DNA of 64,000 nt from Arthrobacter sp. 131MFCol6.1 (GTDB taxonomy: Bacteria > Actinomycetota > Actinomycetes > Actinomycetales > Micrococcaceae). The position numbers and the translations under genes are program-made. This document shows, one piece after another, positions 16,148-24,905 of the stretch (within the stretch, counting starts at the first letter, position 1; each line of letters starts with the position of its first letter). The stretch spans positions 124,001 to 188,000 of the forward strand of contig NZ_KB895543.1 in the NCBI RefSeq assembly GCF_000374925.1, given 5' to 3'. The notes under the pieces were generated by a model, which was not told where the DNA came from, ran no database searches, and saw only the letters and a program-made list of their open reading frames with translations.

Positions 16148-17416
16148 ATGGGGCGGGTGACCTCAGCTGGGAAAACTGACGAGTTGGCCCATTCGGCCGG
16201 CGCCGTCCTCCGGGACGGCCCCGCCGGGTCGCCGCACGCCGCCGGCCGCCGGCAGCTCGCGTATCTGGGGATCTGCCTGGTCCTGATCGGGCTGAACCTG
16301 CGCACAGTCTTTTCGAGCTTCGCTGCGGTACTGCCGGAGGTGACCGCCGACGCCGGGCTGCCGGCCTGGGCGGTCATGGTGCTCACCACCGTCCCGGTGA
16401 CCCTGCTCGGCGTGTTCGCCCCGCTGGCTCCTGGGCTGGCACGCCGGTTCGGTGCCGAACGGGTGCTGCTCGGTGCCATGGCGGTTCTCACTGCCGGGCT
16501 GCTGCTGCGGCCCGTGGAGCTGCCGACGGCCGGCCACCTTCCGGCTCTGCTCGCCGGAACCGCCGCGTGCGGCGCCGCAATTTCACTCTGCAACGTGCTG
16601 CTGCCGGGCGTGGTCAAGCGTGACTTCCCACATCGCCTGGGCCTCATGGGCGGCCTCTACACCACGGCGATCTGCGCCTCGGCCGCGCTCGGTGCCGGCT
16701 TCACGTTCCCGGTCTTCCGCGCGAGCGGGGAGTGGACGGCGGCGCTCTGGTTCTGGGCGCTGCCGGCCGGCGTCGTCCTTCTGCTGTTCCTGCCGCCGGC
16801 GCTCCGGGCCCGTCCCGGCGGGGCGGCGCGGCCGGCCGGCGGCGTCAACGTCTGGCGTTCCGCCGTGGCCTGGCAGGTGACCGGGTTCATGGTCCTGCAG
16901 GCCATGATGTCCTTCAGCGTCTTCGCGTGGCTGGCACCGATCCTGCGCGAACGCGGCGTGGATGGCGGCACGGCCGGCCTGATCGTCTCGGCCTCGATTG
17001 TGCTGCAGATGCTCGGCTCGCTTTTCGCGCCGGCGCTGGCCACCCGGTTCCGGGACCAGCGCGCCCTCAACACGGCGGTGGCGCTCATGACCGGCGGAGG
17101 CTTCGCGCTGAGCATCTTCGGGCCTGTGGAATTCCTTTGGCTGTGGACCGGGCTGCTCGGCCTGGGGCAGGGGAGCCTGACCGCCGCCGCGCTGACGCTG
17201 ATCATGGTCCGCACCCGGGACGGGCACACCGCGGCCCACCTCTCCGGGATGATGCAGGGCGTGGGCTACGGGGTTGGCTCCAGCGGCACGCTCCTGGTCG
17301 GCCAGCTGCACCAGTCCACCGGGTCCTTTGCCGCGGCGGGTGTGCTGTTCATGCTGGTGGGCTCGCTCGCCGCGGTGTTCGGGTACCGGGCAGGGCGGGA
17401 CCGCTTCATCGGCTGA
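16148..17416 (+). CDS. MFS transporter of the CynX/NimT type
   Basis: 422 residues with 12 predicted membrane segments. The opening LAYLGICLVLIGLNLRTVFSS is typical of the cyanate/nitroimidazole (CynX, NimT) MFS family, followed by LPEVTADAGLPAWAVMVLTT. The substrate cannot be read from sequence; family members export or import small anions and drugs. It is divergent from trmB. The ATG at 16148 is used; GTG at 16157 is an alternative. Its 3' end is followed by a long hairpin at 17431-17487. Confidence 0.85.
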   Translation: MGRVTSAGKTDELAHSAGAVLRDGPAGSPHAAGRRQLAYLGICLVLIGLNLRTVFSSFAAVLPEVTADAGLPAWAVMVLTTVPVTLLGVFAPLAPGLARRFGAERVLLGAMAVLTAGLLLRPVELPTAGHLPALLAGTAACGAAISLCNVLLPGVVKRDFPHRLGLMGGLYTTAICASAALGAGFTFPVFRASGEWTAALWFWALPAGVVLLLFLPPALRARPGGAARPAGGVNVWRSAVAWQVTGFMVLQAMMSFSVFAWLAPILRERGVDGGTAGLIVSASIVLQMLGSLFAPALATRFRDQRALNTAVALMTGGGFALSIFGPVEFLWLWTGLLGLGQGSLTAAALTLIMVRTRDGHTAAHLSGMMQGVGYGVGSSGTLLVGQLHQSTGSFAAAGVLFMLVGSLAAVFGYRAGRDRFIG

Positions 17417-17430
17417 GGTTATAGATGCGA

Positions 17431-17487
17431 TGAGCTATCAGTTGTGGCTGTCCTGAACCCTCCAGAACAGCCACAACTGATAGCTCA
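17431..17487. terminator. Long perfect hairpin between convergent transporter genes
   Basis: Perfect 21-bp arms at 17431-17451 and 17467-17487, plus a 3-bp inner stem, enclose a seven-base loop. It lies 15 bases after the MFS stop and 16 bases before the end of the convergent MHS gene. The arm begins TGAGCTATCAGTTGTGGCTG, less GC-rich than its surroundings, and there is no U-tract. It is either a bidirectional terminator or a member of a dispersed palindromic repeat family. Confidence 0.65.
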
Positions 17488-17503
17488 ACCGGGCCGGACC
17501 GGA

Positions 17504-18793
17504 TCAGAGGGTGAGGTCCTTGCCTTTCGTTTCCGGGATGGTGAAGACGAAGGCCGCGGAGATGGCGAGCAGCAGCACGGCGTACACATTGAACAGCTGC
17601 GGCATCTGCACGGTGGTGCCGAGCCACTGCTGCAGATAAGGCGCGGTTCCGCCGAACACGGCCACACAGATCGAGTAGGGCACTCCGACGCCCACGGTGC
17701 GGATGCTCGTGGGGAACAGCTCGGCGTAGACGGCCGGGACGATCGCCGCGCTGGCGGCGATGAAGATCAGCATGACGGACATGCTGCCGGCCAGCTGCCA
17801 GGCGGAATCCTTGAGCAGGGCGGTCATCGGGAAGTGCATGATGCCTGCGCCGATCGCACCGGCCCACAGCACTTTCTTGCGCCCAATCCGGTCCGCCAGC
17901 TTGCCCCAGAAGGGCAGCGCCGCGATGAACACGATGTTGCCGATCACGCCGGCCCACAGGGCCTCGCCCCGGTCGATCTTCAGGGCGGTGGTGGCGTAGC
18001 TGGGAGCGACGACACCCCAGATGTAGTAGATGACGGTCAGGCCGACCGTCAGGCCGATCACCTGGAGGGCCTGCTTGCGGTGGCGGACGATCTGCGGCCA
18101 GATCGGTGCGCGCTTCTCCGCTGAGGCCTCTCCTTCGAAGACGTCCGTTTCGTGCAGCCGGGACCGCATGATCAGCGCGTACAGACCCATGGCCGCGCCG
18201 ATCAGGAACGGGATGCGCCAGCCCCACGCGTTCATGACTTCGGTGCTCAGGCTCATGTTCAGCACGGCACCGAGCAGGGTTCCGAACAGGATGCCCACGG
18301 TGCCGGAGGTGTAGATCAGGGTGGCCCAGAAGCCGCGGTGTTCCTTCGGCGCCATTTCGGACAGGTACGTCTGCGACGACGGCAGCTCGCCGCCGTGGGC
18401 CAGGCCCTGGATCAGGCGCGCCACCAGGAGCGTGAGCGATGCCCAGACGCCGACGGCCGCGAACGTCGGCGCGATGCCGATCATCAGGCTGCCCACCGAC
18501 GCCAGCCCCACGGCCAGGGTCATCGAAGCCTTCCGGCCGATCCGGTCACCGATCCAACCGAAGAGGAAGCCGCCGAAAGGCCGGGCGACGAAGCCGACGG
18601 CGAAAATCGCCAGCGTGGACAGCACCGCGGACGCAGGATCCGACTTGCTGAAAAGCTGGCTGGCGATGAACGGCGTGAACGTGGCGTAGATGGCCCAGTC
18701 GTACCATTCGACGGCATTGCCGATGCCGGTGCCGACGAGCGTCTTGCGGGTGGATGTTCGGGTTGCCGCCGGCGTGATCGTGGCTGCAGTCAT
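17504..18793 (-). CDS. MFS metabolite:H+ symporter (MHS family)
   Basis: 429 residues, 12 membrane segments. The signature GNAVEWYDWAIYATFTPF in TM1, the loop GDRIGRKASM between TM2 and TM3 and GGELPSSQTYLSEMAPKEHR are typical of the MHS group (KgtP, ProP, ShiA), which import carboxylates, aromatic acids or osmolytes with protons. It ends PETKGKDLTL. The start lies 24 bases after the M20 amidohydrolase stop, so the two form an operon: uptake of an N-acyl amino acid or product, then hydrolysis. The divergent Lrp-type gene is the likely regulator. Confidence 0.9.
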   Translation of the reverse strand: MTAATITPAATRTSTRKTLVGTGIGNAVEWYDWAIYATFTPFIASQLFSKSDPASAVLSTLAIFAVGFVARPFGGFLFGWIGDRIGRKASMTLAVGLASVGSLMIGIAPTFAAVGVWASLTLLVARLIQGLAHGGELPSSQTYLSEMAPKEHRGFWATLIYTSGTVGILFGTLLGAVLNMSLSTEVMNAWGWRIPFLIGAAMGLYALIMRSRLHETDVFEGEASAEKRAPIWPQIVRHRKQALQVIGLTVGLTVIYYIWGVVAPSYATTALKIDRGEALWAGVIGNIVFIAALPFWGKLADRIGRKKVLWAGAIGAGIMHFPMTALLKDSAWQLAGSMSVMLIFIAASAAIVPAVYAELFPTSIRTVGVGVPYSICVAVFGGTAPYLQQWLGTTVQMPQLFNVYAVLLLAISAAFVFTIPETKGKDLTL

Positions 18794-18817
18794 GGTCTTC
18801 TCCCTCGGGGGTGCGGG

Positions 18818-20086
18818 CTAGGAAAGGGCGGAGGCAGCGGCAACAGCGTTGGCCGCGGCGGGAGCGTCGGCGGCCGCGAGTGCGGCCAGCCTTGAGATGG
18901 CGAGCTCGGCGTAGAGTGCGGCGCCGTCAGCCAGCACGCCGTCGTCGAACGTGGCGTACGGGGAGTGGTTGAACGCGGAGGTGGCGTGGTCGGCGCCCCG
19001 GGGGACGGCGCTCAGCCCGATGAACGTGCCGGGGACCTCGGCCAGCACCCTCGAGAAGTCTTCGGAGCCGCTCAGCGGGGTGGCCCAGCGGGAGAGCCGG
19101 GTGTCGCCGAACAGGCCCGCAATGACGTTCTCCGCGGTGTGCGTTTCGTCCTCGTCCGTGATGGTCAGCGGATACTCCTGCTGGTAGTCGACGTCGACCT
19201 CGAGGCCGTGCGCCGCTGCGATTCCCTTCAGCAGGCGCGGCACGGCGTCCATCATTTTCTGCCGGGCTTCCTCGGAGAAGGTCCTGATGGTGGCCTCGAT
19301 GCGTGCGGTTTCCGGGATGATGTTGCGTTTGGTGCCGGCCTGGAGGACCCCCACGGAGAGGACTACGGGGTCGAACATGTTGAACTGGCGCGTGATCATG
19401 ACCTGGAGGGCGGTGACCATCTCGGCGGCCGCCGTCACGGGGTCCTTGGCGGAGTGCGGGGCCGACCCGTGGCCGCCGGCGCCGAGCACGGTGACCACCA
19501 GGCCGTCGGAGGAACTCAGCATGACGCCGGGCTTGGTGCAGAACGTGCCGTGCGGTTCCAGGGCGGAAAACACGTGCATGCCATAGGCGGCGTCCACACG
19601 CCGGCCGGCGGCATCCAGCACGCCTTCGCGGATCATGTGGCTGGCGCCGTCGAAGCCTTCCTCGCCCGGCTGGAACATCAGGACGACGTCGCCGGCCAGC
19701 TGGTGCCGGCGTTCGGCCAGGAGCGTGGCGGCTCCTGCCAGCATGGCAGTGTGCAGGTCGTGACCGCAGGCGTGCATGGCGCCGTCGGTCCTGGACGTGT
19801 AGTCCACGCCCGTCTTCTCCTGCACTGGCAGGCCGTCCATATCCGCGCGCAGCAGCACGGCCGGGCGGGAGCCCGCTTCGGTCCCGGACCCCTGGCCCCG
19901 CAGTACTGCGGTGACCGACGTCGTGTCCTGGCCCAGGGTGATCTCGTAGGGAAGCCCGTCCAGGGCCTTGAGCACCTTCTCCTGGGTGCGGGGCAGCGCA
20001 AGGCCGATCTCGGGTTCCTGGTGCAGTTCATGGCGGAGCCGGGCAAGGTCCGTCTGCATTTCCCGGGCGTCTGCGGTGATCGGCAC
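18818..20086 (-). CDS. M20-family amidohydrolase (hippurate/N-acyl-amino-acid hydrolase type)
   Basis: 422 residues. Metal-binding motifs are visible: MHACGHDLHTAML (His and Asp ligands), EEGFDGASHMI (catalytic Glu pair), and late LSGSEDFSRVL with the final His ligand region. A dimerisation domain is inserted around 190-300. Such enzymes cleave N-acyl amino acids (hippurate, IAA-amino acids) to amino acid and acid. GTG at 20086 is preceded by AAGGAG and is the clear start. Operon with the MHS transporter; the regulator diverges upstream. Confidence 0.92.
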   Translation of the reverse strand: MPITADAREMQTDLARLRHELHQEPEIGLALPRTQEKVLKALDGLPYEITLGQDTTSVTAVLRGQGSGTEAGSRPAVLLRADMDGLPVQEKTGVDYTSRTDGAMHACGHDLHTAMLAGAATLLAERRHQLAGDVVLMFQPGEEGFDGASHMIREGVLDAAGRRVDAAYGMHVFSALEPHGTFCTKPGVMLSSSDGLVVTVLGAGGHGSAPHSAKDPVTAAAEMVTALQVMITRQFNMFDPVVLSVGVLQAGTKRNIIPETARIEATIRTFSEEARQKMMDAVPRLLKGIAAAHGLEVDVDYQQEYPLTITDEDETHTAENVIAGLFGDTRLSRWATPLSGSEDFSRVLAEVPGTFIGLSAVPRGADHATSAFNHSPYATFDDGVLADGAALYAELAISRLAALAAADAPAAANAVAAASALS

Positions 20087-20272
20087 GTGTTCTCCTTGTT
20101 TGTCGAAATCGCCTGGTTGGCGAGTGGCCTGGTTGGCGAATTGGCTTGCTTCGCGTCCGGCGAGGACGTCCTGCGTCTATTCTCAAGTGACATGGTTCAC
20201 ACCCATGCAAAGGCCAGAAAAAATGCAGGAATACACTGTTGCCGCAGGTTTCGTGCATTAATGAAGGGAAAA

Positions 20273-21307
20273 ATGGTGGAACTCAGCGAGGACGATCTTG
20301 CCCTGATCAACGTCCTGCAGATTGCCCCGCGCCTGAGCTGGGCGGATGCGGCCCAGGTGCTGGGCGTGCATGCCACCACCCTCGCCGCCCGGTGGCAGCG
20401 GTTGCTGGACTCTGGGGTGTCCTGGATCACCGCGCACCTGATCGGCGATCCCCAGCAGATGTGCCTGGCGTTCGTGGCCGTGGATTGTGAAATGCACCGG
20501 CGCGAGGAAGTCACCGCCAGGCTCGCCGAGATGCCGGAGATCGTCACGGTGGAGGAGGCGGCCAGCCACCGGGACCTTATGCTGACCGTCATTACGCCCT
20601 CCCTGGACGATTTCAGTCTGAAAGTCATCTCGCGGCTGAAGGAGATTGACGGTCTCCTCAAATATCAGACCGCCCTCTGCACCAGGCTGCACGCGAGCGG
20701 CGGCTCCTGGCGGCTGAACGTGTTGAGCCGGGCGCAGCAGGCCGCCGTGCGGGCGCTGGCCGGCCCCGAGGCCACCGGGGTTGCCCAGGCCGCCGCCCGT
20801 GAGGCGTTGCCGGAGAGCCACCTGGCGCTCCTGCCGTTCCTGGCCAGGGACGGGCGGGCCACGGCGGCGGACATTGCCCGCGGCCTGGGCAGGCACCCTG
20901 CCACCGTCCAGCGCCAGCTCAACCGTGTGCTCGCCAGCGGCATCCTGTCATTCCGGTGCGAGGTGGCCCAGAAGCTCTCCGCTTTCCCCGTGACCTGCCA
21001 ATGGTTCGTCAACGTCCCCGCCGGGCGGCACGAGGCAGCCGCCGCCGAGCTGAGGACCATGCGGAACGTCCGGCTCAGCGCCTCCACCACGGGGCCCACG
21101 AATTTCGTGATCATCATGTGGCTGCAGTCCCTGGCGGACGTCATGAACATCGAGGTGGCGCTGCAGCAAAAGGTGCCCGGGATCGAGCTCGTGGAAAGCG
21201 TCGTCATGCTGAGCACGGTCAAGCGTGTGGGCTGGCTGCTGAACCCGGACTCCAGGGCCAGTGGCGCCGTCGTGGTTCCTGCCCAGGGGTTCGACGAGGC
21301 GGACTGA
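20273..21307 (+). CDS. Lrp/AsnC-family regulator with two HTH domains
   Basis: 344 residues, about twice a classical Lrp. It holds a duplicated layout: HTH 1 (LSEDDLALINVLQIAPRLSW, AAQVLGVHATTLAARW), a first RAM-like domain, then HTH 2 (LPFLARDGRATAADIARGLG, HPATVQRQLNRVL) and a second ligand domain. Actinobacteria use such tandem AsnC proteins to control neighbouring catabolic genes. The open frame starts far upstream at 18965 but that part is antisense to the hydrolase; the ATG at 20273 with AAGGGAA just before it is preferred, ATG 20261 being possible. Divergent from the M20-MHS operon, which it probably regulates. Confidence 0.88.
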   Translation: MVELSEDDLALINVLQIAPRLSWADAAQVLGVHATTLAARWQRLLDSGVSWITAHLIGDPQQMCLAFVAVDCEMHRREEVTARLAEMPEIVTVEEAASHRDLMLTVITPSLDDFSLKVISRLKEIDGLLKYQTALCTRLHASGGSWRLNVLSRAQQAAVRALAGPEATGVAQAAAREALPESHLALLPFLARDGRATAADIARGLGRHPATVQRQLNRVLASGILSFRCEVAQKLSAFPVTCQWFVNVPAGRHEAAAAELRTMRNVRLSASTTGPTNFVIIMWLQSLADVMNIEVALQQKVPGIELVESVVMLSTVKRVGWLLNPDSRASGAVVVPAQGFDEAD

Positions 21308-21370
21308 CGGCGGCCGGCCGGCAGCTGACAAGCCAACCGGCAGGCGGGGCGCGGCGCGCCCGGTTGTAAG

Positions 21371-21388
21371 CTGTGGCACGTGCCACAG
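21371..21388. promoter_or_regulatory. 18-bp perfect palindrome covering an MFS start codon
   Basis: CTGTGGCACGTGCCACAG is perfectly self-complementary and includes the GTG start (21380-21382) of the following MFS gene. Such a dyad could bind a dimeric repressor, or in mRNA form a hairpin over the start codon. The half-site resembles TGTGGCACA upstream of the tetR gene (4981-4989). Confidence 0.5.
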
Positions 21389-22831
21389 ACCGACCCGCCT
21401 CCTCATCAGGAATCCCGTCCGAAGTCCGTCCCGGAATCGGCCGGCATCTTCCACCGCAGCTACCTGCTGGTGACACTCGGCGCCTGCGCGCTGGTGTTCC
21501 TGGCGGCCTTCGAGTCCCTGGCAGTGACCACCATCATGCCGCTCGTCAGCCGGGAACTGGACGGTGCGGGACTCTACGCCTTGGCCTTCGCCGGGCCGCT
21601 CGCCACCGGGGTGATCGGCATGGTGGCCGCGGGCAGCTGGTCGGACCGCAAGGGGCCGGTGGCGCCGCTCCTGGCCGCGGTGGGCATGTTCGTGCTCGGC
21701 CTTCTCATCGCCGGTACTGCCGGAACCATGCCGGTCCTCGTCTCCGGCCGGCTGGTGCAGGGACTCGGCGGGGGCGGGCTTACCGTGGCCCTGTATGTGG
21801 TCATTGCCCGGGTCTATCCGCCGGTCCTGCATCCGAAAATCTTCGCCGCCTTCTCCGCGGCCTGGGTCATCCCCTCCCTCGTGGGGCCGTTCGCGGCCGG
21901 CGCCGTGGCCCAACTGGCCGGCTGGCAGTGGGTCTTTCTCGGCGTGGTCGGACTCGTGGTTCCGGCCCTGCTCCTTACGGCCCCGGCCCTGCGCGGCCTG
22001 AACGGCAGCCCGGGCGCCGCCGGAGATTCCCCGGCCGCGGAGCCTGCGCCCGGCGGCCGTCCGCCGGGCGGCCTTGCCAAGCTGGCGCTGGCGGCGCTGG
22101 CGGCGCTCGCCGTGCTGGGCCTGAACCTGTCCGCCGCGGTACCGGTCGCCGGCGGGGTGCTGGCGGCCGCCGCCGTCGCCGTCGCACTCCTGGCTGTCCG
22201 TCCCCTCATGCCGCGCGGAACTCTGACCGCCCGGCGCGGCCTGCCGAGCGTGATCCTCACCCGCGGGCTCGCGTCCGCGGCATTCTTCGGCGCCGAGGTC
22301 TACCTGCCGTACCTGCTCGTGGAACGCTACGCCTTCGCCCCGACGTTTGCGGGCCTCACGCTCACCGGCGGCGCCATCGCCTGGGCGGCGGCGTCGGCCA
22401 TCCAGGGCCGGCTGGGGACCCGGCTGGAGCACCGGAAAGCCGTGCGGATCGGCTCGGCCCTCGTCCTTGGCGCAGTCGTCCTGGCCCTCGTGACCACGGT
22501 GCTGGCCTGGCCGGCCGCCGTCGCGATCGCGGGATGGATCTTCGCCGGGGGCGGCATGGGTCTGATGTATCCGCGGCTGAGCGTCATGACCCTGGCCCTC
22601 TCCACCAAGGAGACCGAGGGCTTCAACAGTTCGGCGATGTCCATTTCGGATTCCTTGGGCGGCGCGCTGGCCCTCGCCGGCACCGGAATCGTGTTCGCCG
22701 CATTCGCGACGGCGGCTCCGTCGGCGTCGTTTGCTGGAGTGTTCGCGCTGACGGCGGTGATCGGGACCGCCGCCGTGGCCGTCGCGCCGCGCGTCGCCGT
22801 CGTCCCGGCCGCCGTCAGCAAACGCGCGTAA
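21380..22831 (+). CDS. MFS drug-type transporter
   Basis: 483 residues, about 13-14 hydrophobic segments, DHA2-like. The N-terminus is Pro/Ser-rich, followed by TM1 YLLVTLGACALVFLAAFESL, then AVTTIMPLVSRELDG, the EmrB/QacA motif. The loop GSWSDRKGPVAPL (motif A) and GRLVQGLGGGGLTVALYV (motif C region) support a drug or metabolite exporter. The start is GTG at 21380, inside an 18-bp palindrome. A 72-base gap separates it from the Lrp-like gene. Its 3' side carries a 15-bp repeat and a long hairpin. Confidence 0.85.
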   Translation: MPQTDPPPHQESRPKSVPESAGIFHRSYLLVTLGACALVFLAAFESLAVTTIMPLVSRELDGAGLYALAFAGPLATGVIGMVAAGSWSDRKGPVAPLLAAVGMFVLGLLIAGTAGTMPVLVSGRLVQGLGGGGLTVALYVVIARVYPPVLHPKIFAAFSAAWVIPSLVGPFAAGAVAQLAGWQWVFLGVVGLVVPALLLTAPALRGLNGSPGAAGDSPAAEPAPGGRPPGGLAKLALAALAALAVLGLNLSAAVPVAGGVLAAAAVAVALLAVRPLMPRGTLTARRGLPSVILTRGLASAAFFGAEVYLPYLLVERYAFAPTFAGLTLTGGAIAWAAASAIQGRLGTRLEHRKAVRIGSALVLGAVVLALVTTVLAWPAAVAIAGWIFAGGGMGLMYPRLSVMTLALSTKETEGFNSSAMSISDSLGGALALAGTGIVFAAFATAAPSASFAGVFALTAVIGTAAVAVAPRVAVVPAAVSKRA

Positions 22832-22872
22832 CGGCACAGCACATGACGGCAGAGCACATGATGGCAGAGCAC
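22831..22872. repeat. 15-bp imperfect tandem repeat
   Basis: The unit ACGGCACAGCACATG is present nearly three times (22831-22845, 22846-22860 with one change, 22861-22872 partial), starting at the final A of the MFS stop codon. No function is evident. Confidence 0.8.
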
Positions 22873-22911
22873 AGGAGCCCCGGCCGGATGATCCGGCCGG
22901 GGCTCCTGTGC
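22869..22911. terminator. Long hairpin between convergent MFS and CycA-like genes
   Basis: A 21-bp GC-rich perfect stem (arms about 22869-22889 and 22891-22911, closing around GATGATC) lies between two convergent genes and 16 bases before the permease stop. No U-tract. Bidirectional terminator by position. Confidence 0.65.
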
Positions 22912-22926
22912 ATCACAATCTACGGA

Positions 22927-24447
22927 TCAGGCAGCCGCGCGGGCTTCCTCCTGTGAGCGGACGGCCTTCCATTCCACAATCCGGGCCTGCTGCAGCGGGG
23001 ACTTGCGGTTGAAGTGCCAGGCCGCGCCGAGCAGCAGGAACCACACCGGCGCCACGAAGAGTGCCAGGCGGGTGTCGTCGGCCTGCCCCAGCGCCACCAG
23101 CATAAACACGAAGAACGCGAGCACCACGTACGGCATGAAGGCGGAGCCGGGCATCTTGAAGGACGAGGCCGCGTGCAGGGCCGGCCGGCGGCGGCGGAAG
23201 ACGATGTAGCTGACCAGGATCATGGACCACACAAACATGGTCAGCACGGACGCCACGGACGTGACCACCGTGAACGCGCCGATCACGGAGTCGCCGGAAT
23301 AGAGCAGGACCAGGCCGGCCAGCAGGAAGATGCAGGAGAACAGCAGTGCGTTCTGCGGTACTTTGCGGATGCTGAGCTTTCCAAACGCCTTGGGGGCGTT
23401 CCCGTCCTGGGCGAGGCCGTAGACCATCCGGGAGGTTGAGTAGATTCCGGAGTTGGCGCTGGAGGCGGCGGAGGTCAGGACCACAAGGTTGATGACCACA
23501 GCGGCGATCCCCAGCCCGGCAAGGGTGAACATGCCGATGAACGGGCTGCTGGCGGGGTCGATGGTCCGCCAAGGATTGACGGCCATGATGACCACCAGGG
23601 CGCCCACGTAGAAGAGGAGGACACGGACCGGGATGGAGTTGATGGCGCGCGGCAGGTTCTTCTCCGGGTCCTTGGTTTCGGCGGCGGCGGTGCCTACCAG
23701 TTCGATCCCGGCGAAGGCGAAGATGGCGATCTGGAAGCCGAGGACGAAGCCGAACATGCCGTGCGGGAACATGCCGCCGTCATTCCACATGTTGGCGAGG
23801 TTGGCTTCAGCGCCGTTGGGGGACGTGAAGTGGGTGGCGATCATGACCGCGCCGGTGACGATCAGGGCCACGATGGCCACTACCTTGATGATGGCGAACC
23901 AGAACTCCGCTTCACCGAACGCCTTCACGGTGGGCAGGTTCAGGAGGATCAGGACCACCGGCGTGAGCAGCGCCGGGATCCACAGGGGCGTGCCGGGAGC
24001 GAGCTTGTCAACGTAACCGGAAATGGCGACGATGTCCGCCACCCCGGTGACCACCCAGAAGAACCAGTAGGACCAGCCGGTGAAGAAGCTGGCCCACGGG
24101 CCCAGGAGGTCCCCGGCGAAGTCGCTGAAGGATTTGTAGTTTAGGTTTGAGAGCAGGATCTCGCCCATGGCACGCATCACGAAGAACAGCATGAAGCCGA
24201 TGATCATGTAGACGAAGATGACGGACGGGCCGGCGAGCGAGATGGTCTTTCCGGACCCCATGAACAGGCCGGTGCCAATGGCGCCGCCGATGGCGAGCAG
24301 CTGGATGTGGCGGTTGCCGAGGGCCCGGGCGAGGTGCGGCTCGCGGTTCCCGGCGCCGGAACCACTGTTGGCGGAGGCGGCGGTTCCAGATTGGGCAATG
24401 TCAGATTCTGCAGTGGCCGGAGCGGCCGTGGTGGTGCGTTCAGACAT
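22927..24447 (-). CDS. Amino acid permease, CycA/GABA permease type
   Basis: 506 residues, 12 membrane segments after a 35-residue Ser/Thr/Ala-rich tail. The APC AAT-subfamily signature is clear: LGNRHIQLLAIGGAIGTGLF, MGSGKTISLAGPSV, and later AGIELVGTAAAETKDPEKNL. CycA relatives import D-alanine, D-serine or glycine with protons; GABA and aromatic permeases look similar, so the substrate is open. The ATG at 24447 has AGGAAG upstream. The 458-base region before it probably contains a long mRNA leader. Confidence 0.88.
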   Translation of the reverse strand: MSERTTTAAPATAESDIAQSGTAASANSGSGAGNREPHLARALGNRHIQLLAIGGAIGTGLFMGSGKTISLAGPSVIFVYMIIGFMLFFVMRAMGEILLSNLNYKSFSDFAGDLLGPWASFFTGWSYWFFWVVTGVADIVAISGYVDKLAPGTPLWIPALLTPVVLILLNLPTVKAFGEAEFWFAIIKVVAIVALIVTGAVMIATHFTSPNGAEANLANMWNDGGMFPHGMFGFVLGFQIAIFAFAGIELVGTAAAETKDPEKNLPRAINSIPVRVLLFYVGALVVIMAVNPWRTIDPASSPFIGMFTLAGLGIAAVVINLVVLTSAASSANSGIYSTSRMVYGLAQDGNAPKAFGKLSIRKVPQNALLFSCIFLLAGLVLLYSGDSVIGAFTVVTSVASVLTMFVWSMILVSYIVFRRRRPALHAASSFKMPGSAFMPYVVLAFFVFMLVALGQADDTRLALFVAPVWFLLLGAAWHFNRKSPLQQARIVEWKAVRSQEEARAAA

Positions 24448-24905
24448 GAGGCTTCTTCCTTGTCACGGGCGGCCGCAACGGGCGGGGGTTCCGCGATGCG
24501 GGCCGCACAGTTCCGTCAGGATGTGACGGAGGTAACAGTTTTGGCGGGTAGATCAAGATTAAGGCCGGTATTTCGCGGCCCCTGTTGTCGCGTCGGTCCG
24601 CGTGGGTGGACCGTCTGGTCGGTCGCGGGCCGCGTTCGCCGGCGGCGCCGGCGCCCCCCGCGCGGTGCCGGAGCGGCCCCGGAACCCGCATTCTTCGCGG
24701 ACTCCGGGGGAGAACGCGACGCCGGCGCGGCCGCCCGGCGCGGCCGCCGTAATGGCCTTTCCGCGGATCGCCCACCCGCGGGCAGGTTCGACAACTGTCG
24801 ATCATCTTAGCTTCAGTTGTCGTCCGCTGTCTTTTGTCACATTTTTACCCGGCGGGGGGCGACGCACTCGCCCGAATCGTTCAGGTTGAGCCCAATCTGG
24901 GCCGC
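24448..24905. promoter_or_regulatory. Long leader region of the CycA-like permease
   Basis: 458 bases with no convincing gene; small frames are Arg/Pro-rich shadows. The part next to the permease is very GC-rich with several short self-complementary blocks. The likely promoter is at its far end (see 24789-24822). If so, the mRNA leader is about 345 bases, long enough for RNA-based control. Confidence 0.45.
24789..24822 (-). promoter_or_regulatory. Dyad over a putative -10 box
   Basis: Inverted arms CGACAACTG (24789-24797) and CAGTTGTCG (24814-24822) flank 16 bases that on the minus strand contain TAAGAT, a good -10 hexamer. A repressor dimer here would cover the promoter of the downstream permease gene. 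The -35 match is weak. Confidence 0.45.

Noticed and set aside
18965..20272. Upstream part of a 780-residue open frame leading into the Lrp-like gene
   Set aside because: It is antisense to the M20 amidohydrolase and has no domain; only the part from 20273 on is the regulator.
24440..24805. 121-residue minus-strand frame before the CycA-like permease
   Set aside because: Extreme Arg/Pro/Gly content, no SD, and it runs into the permease start; reads as leader, not coding.
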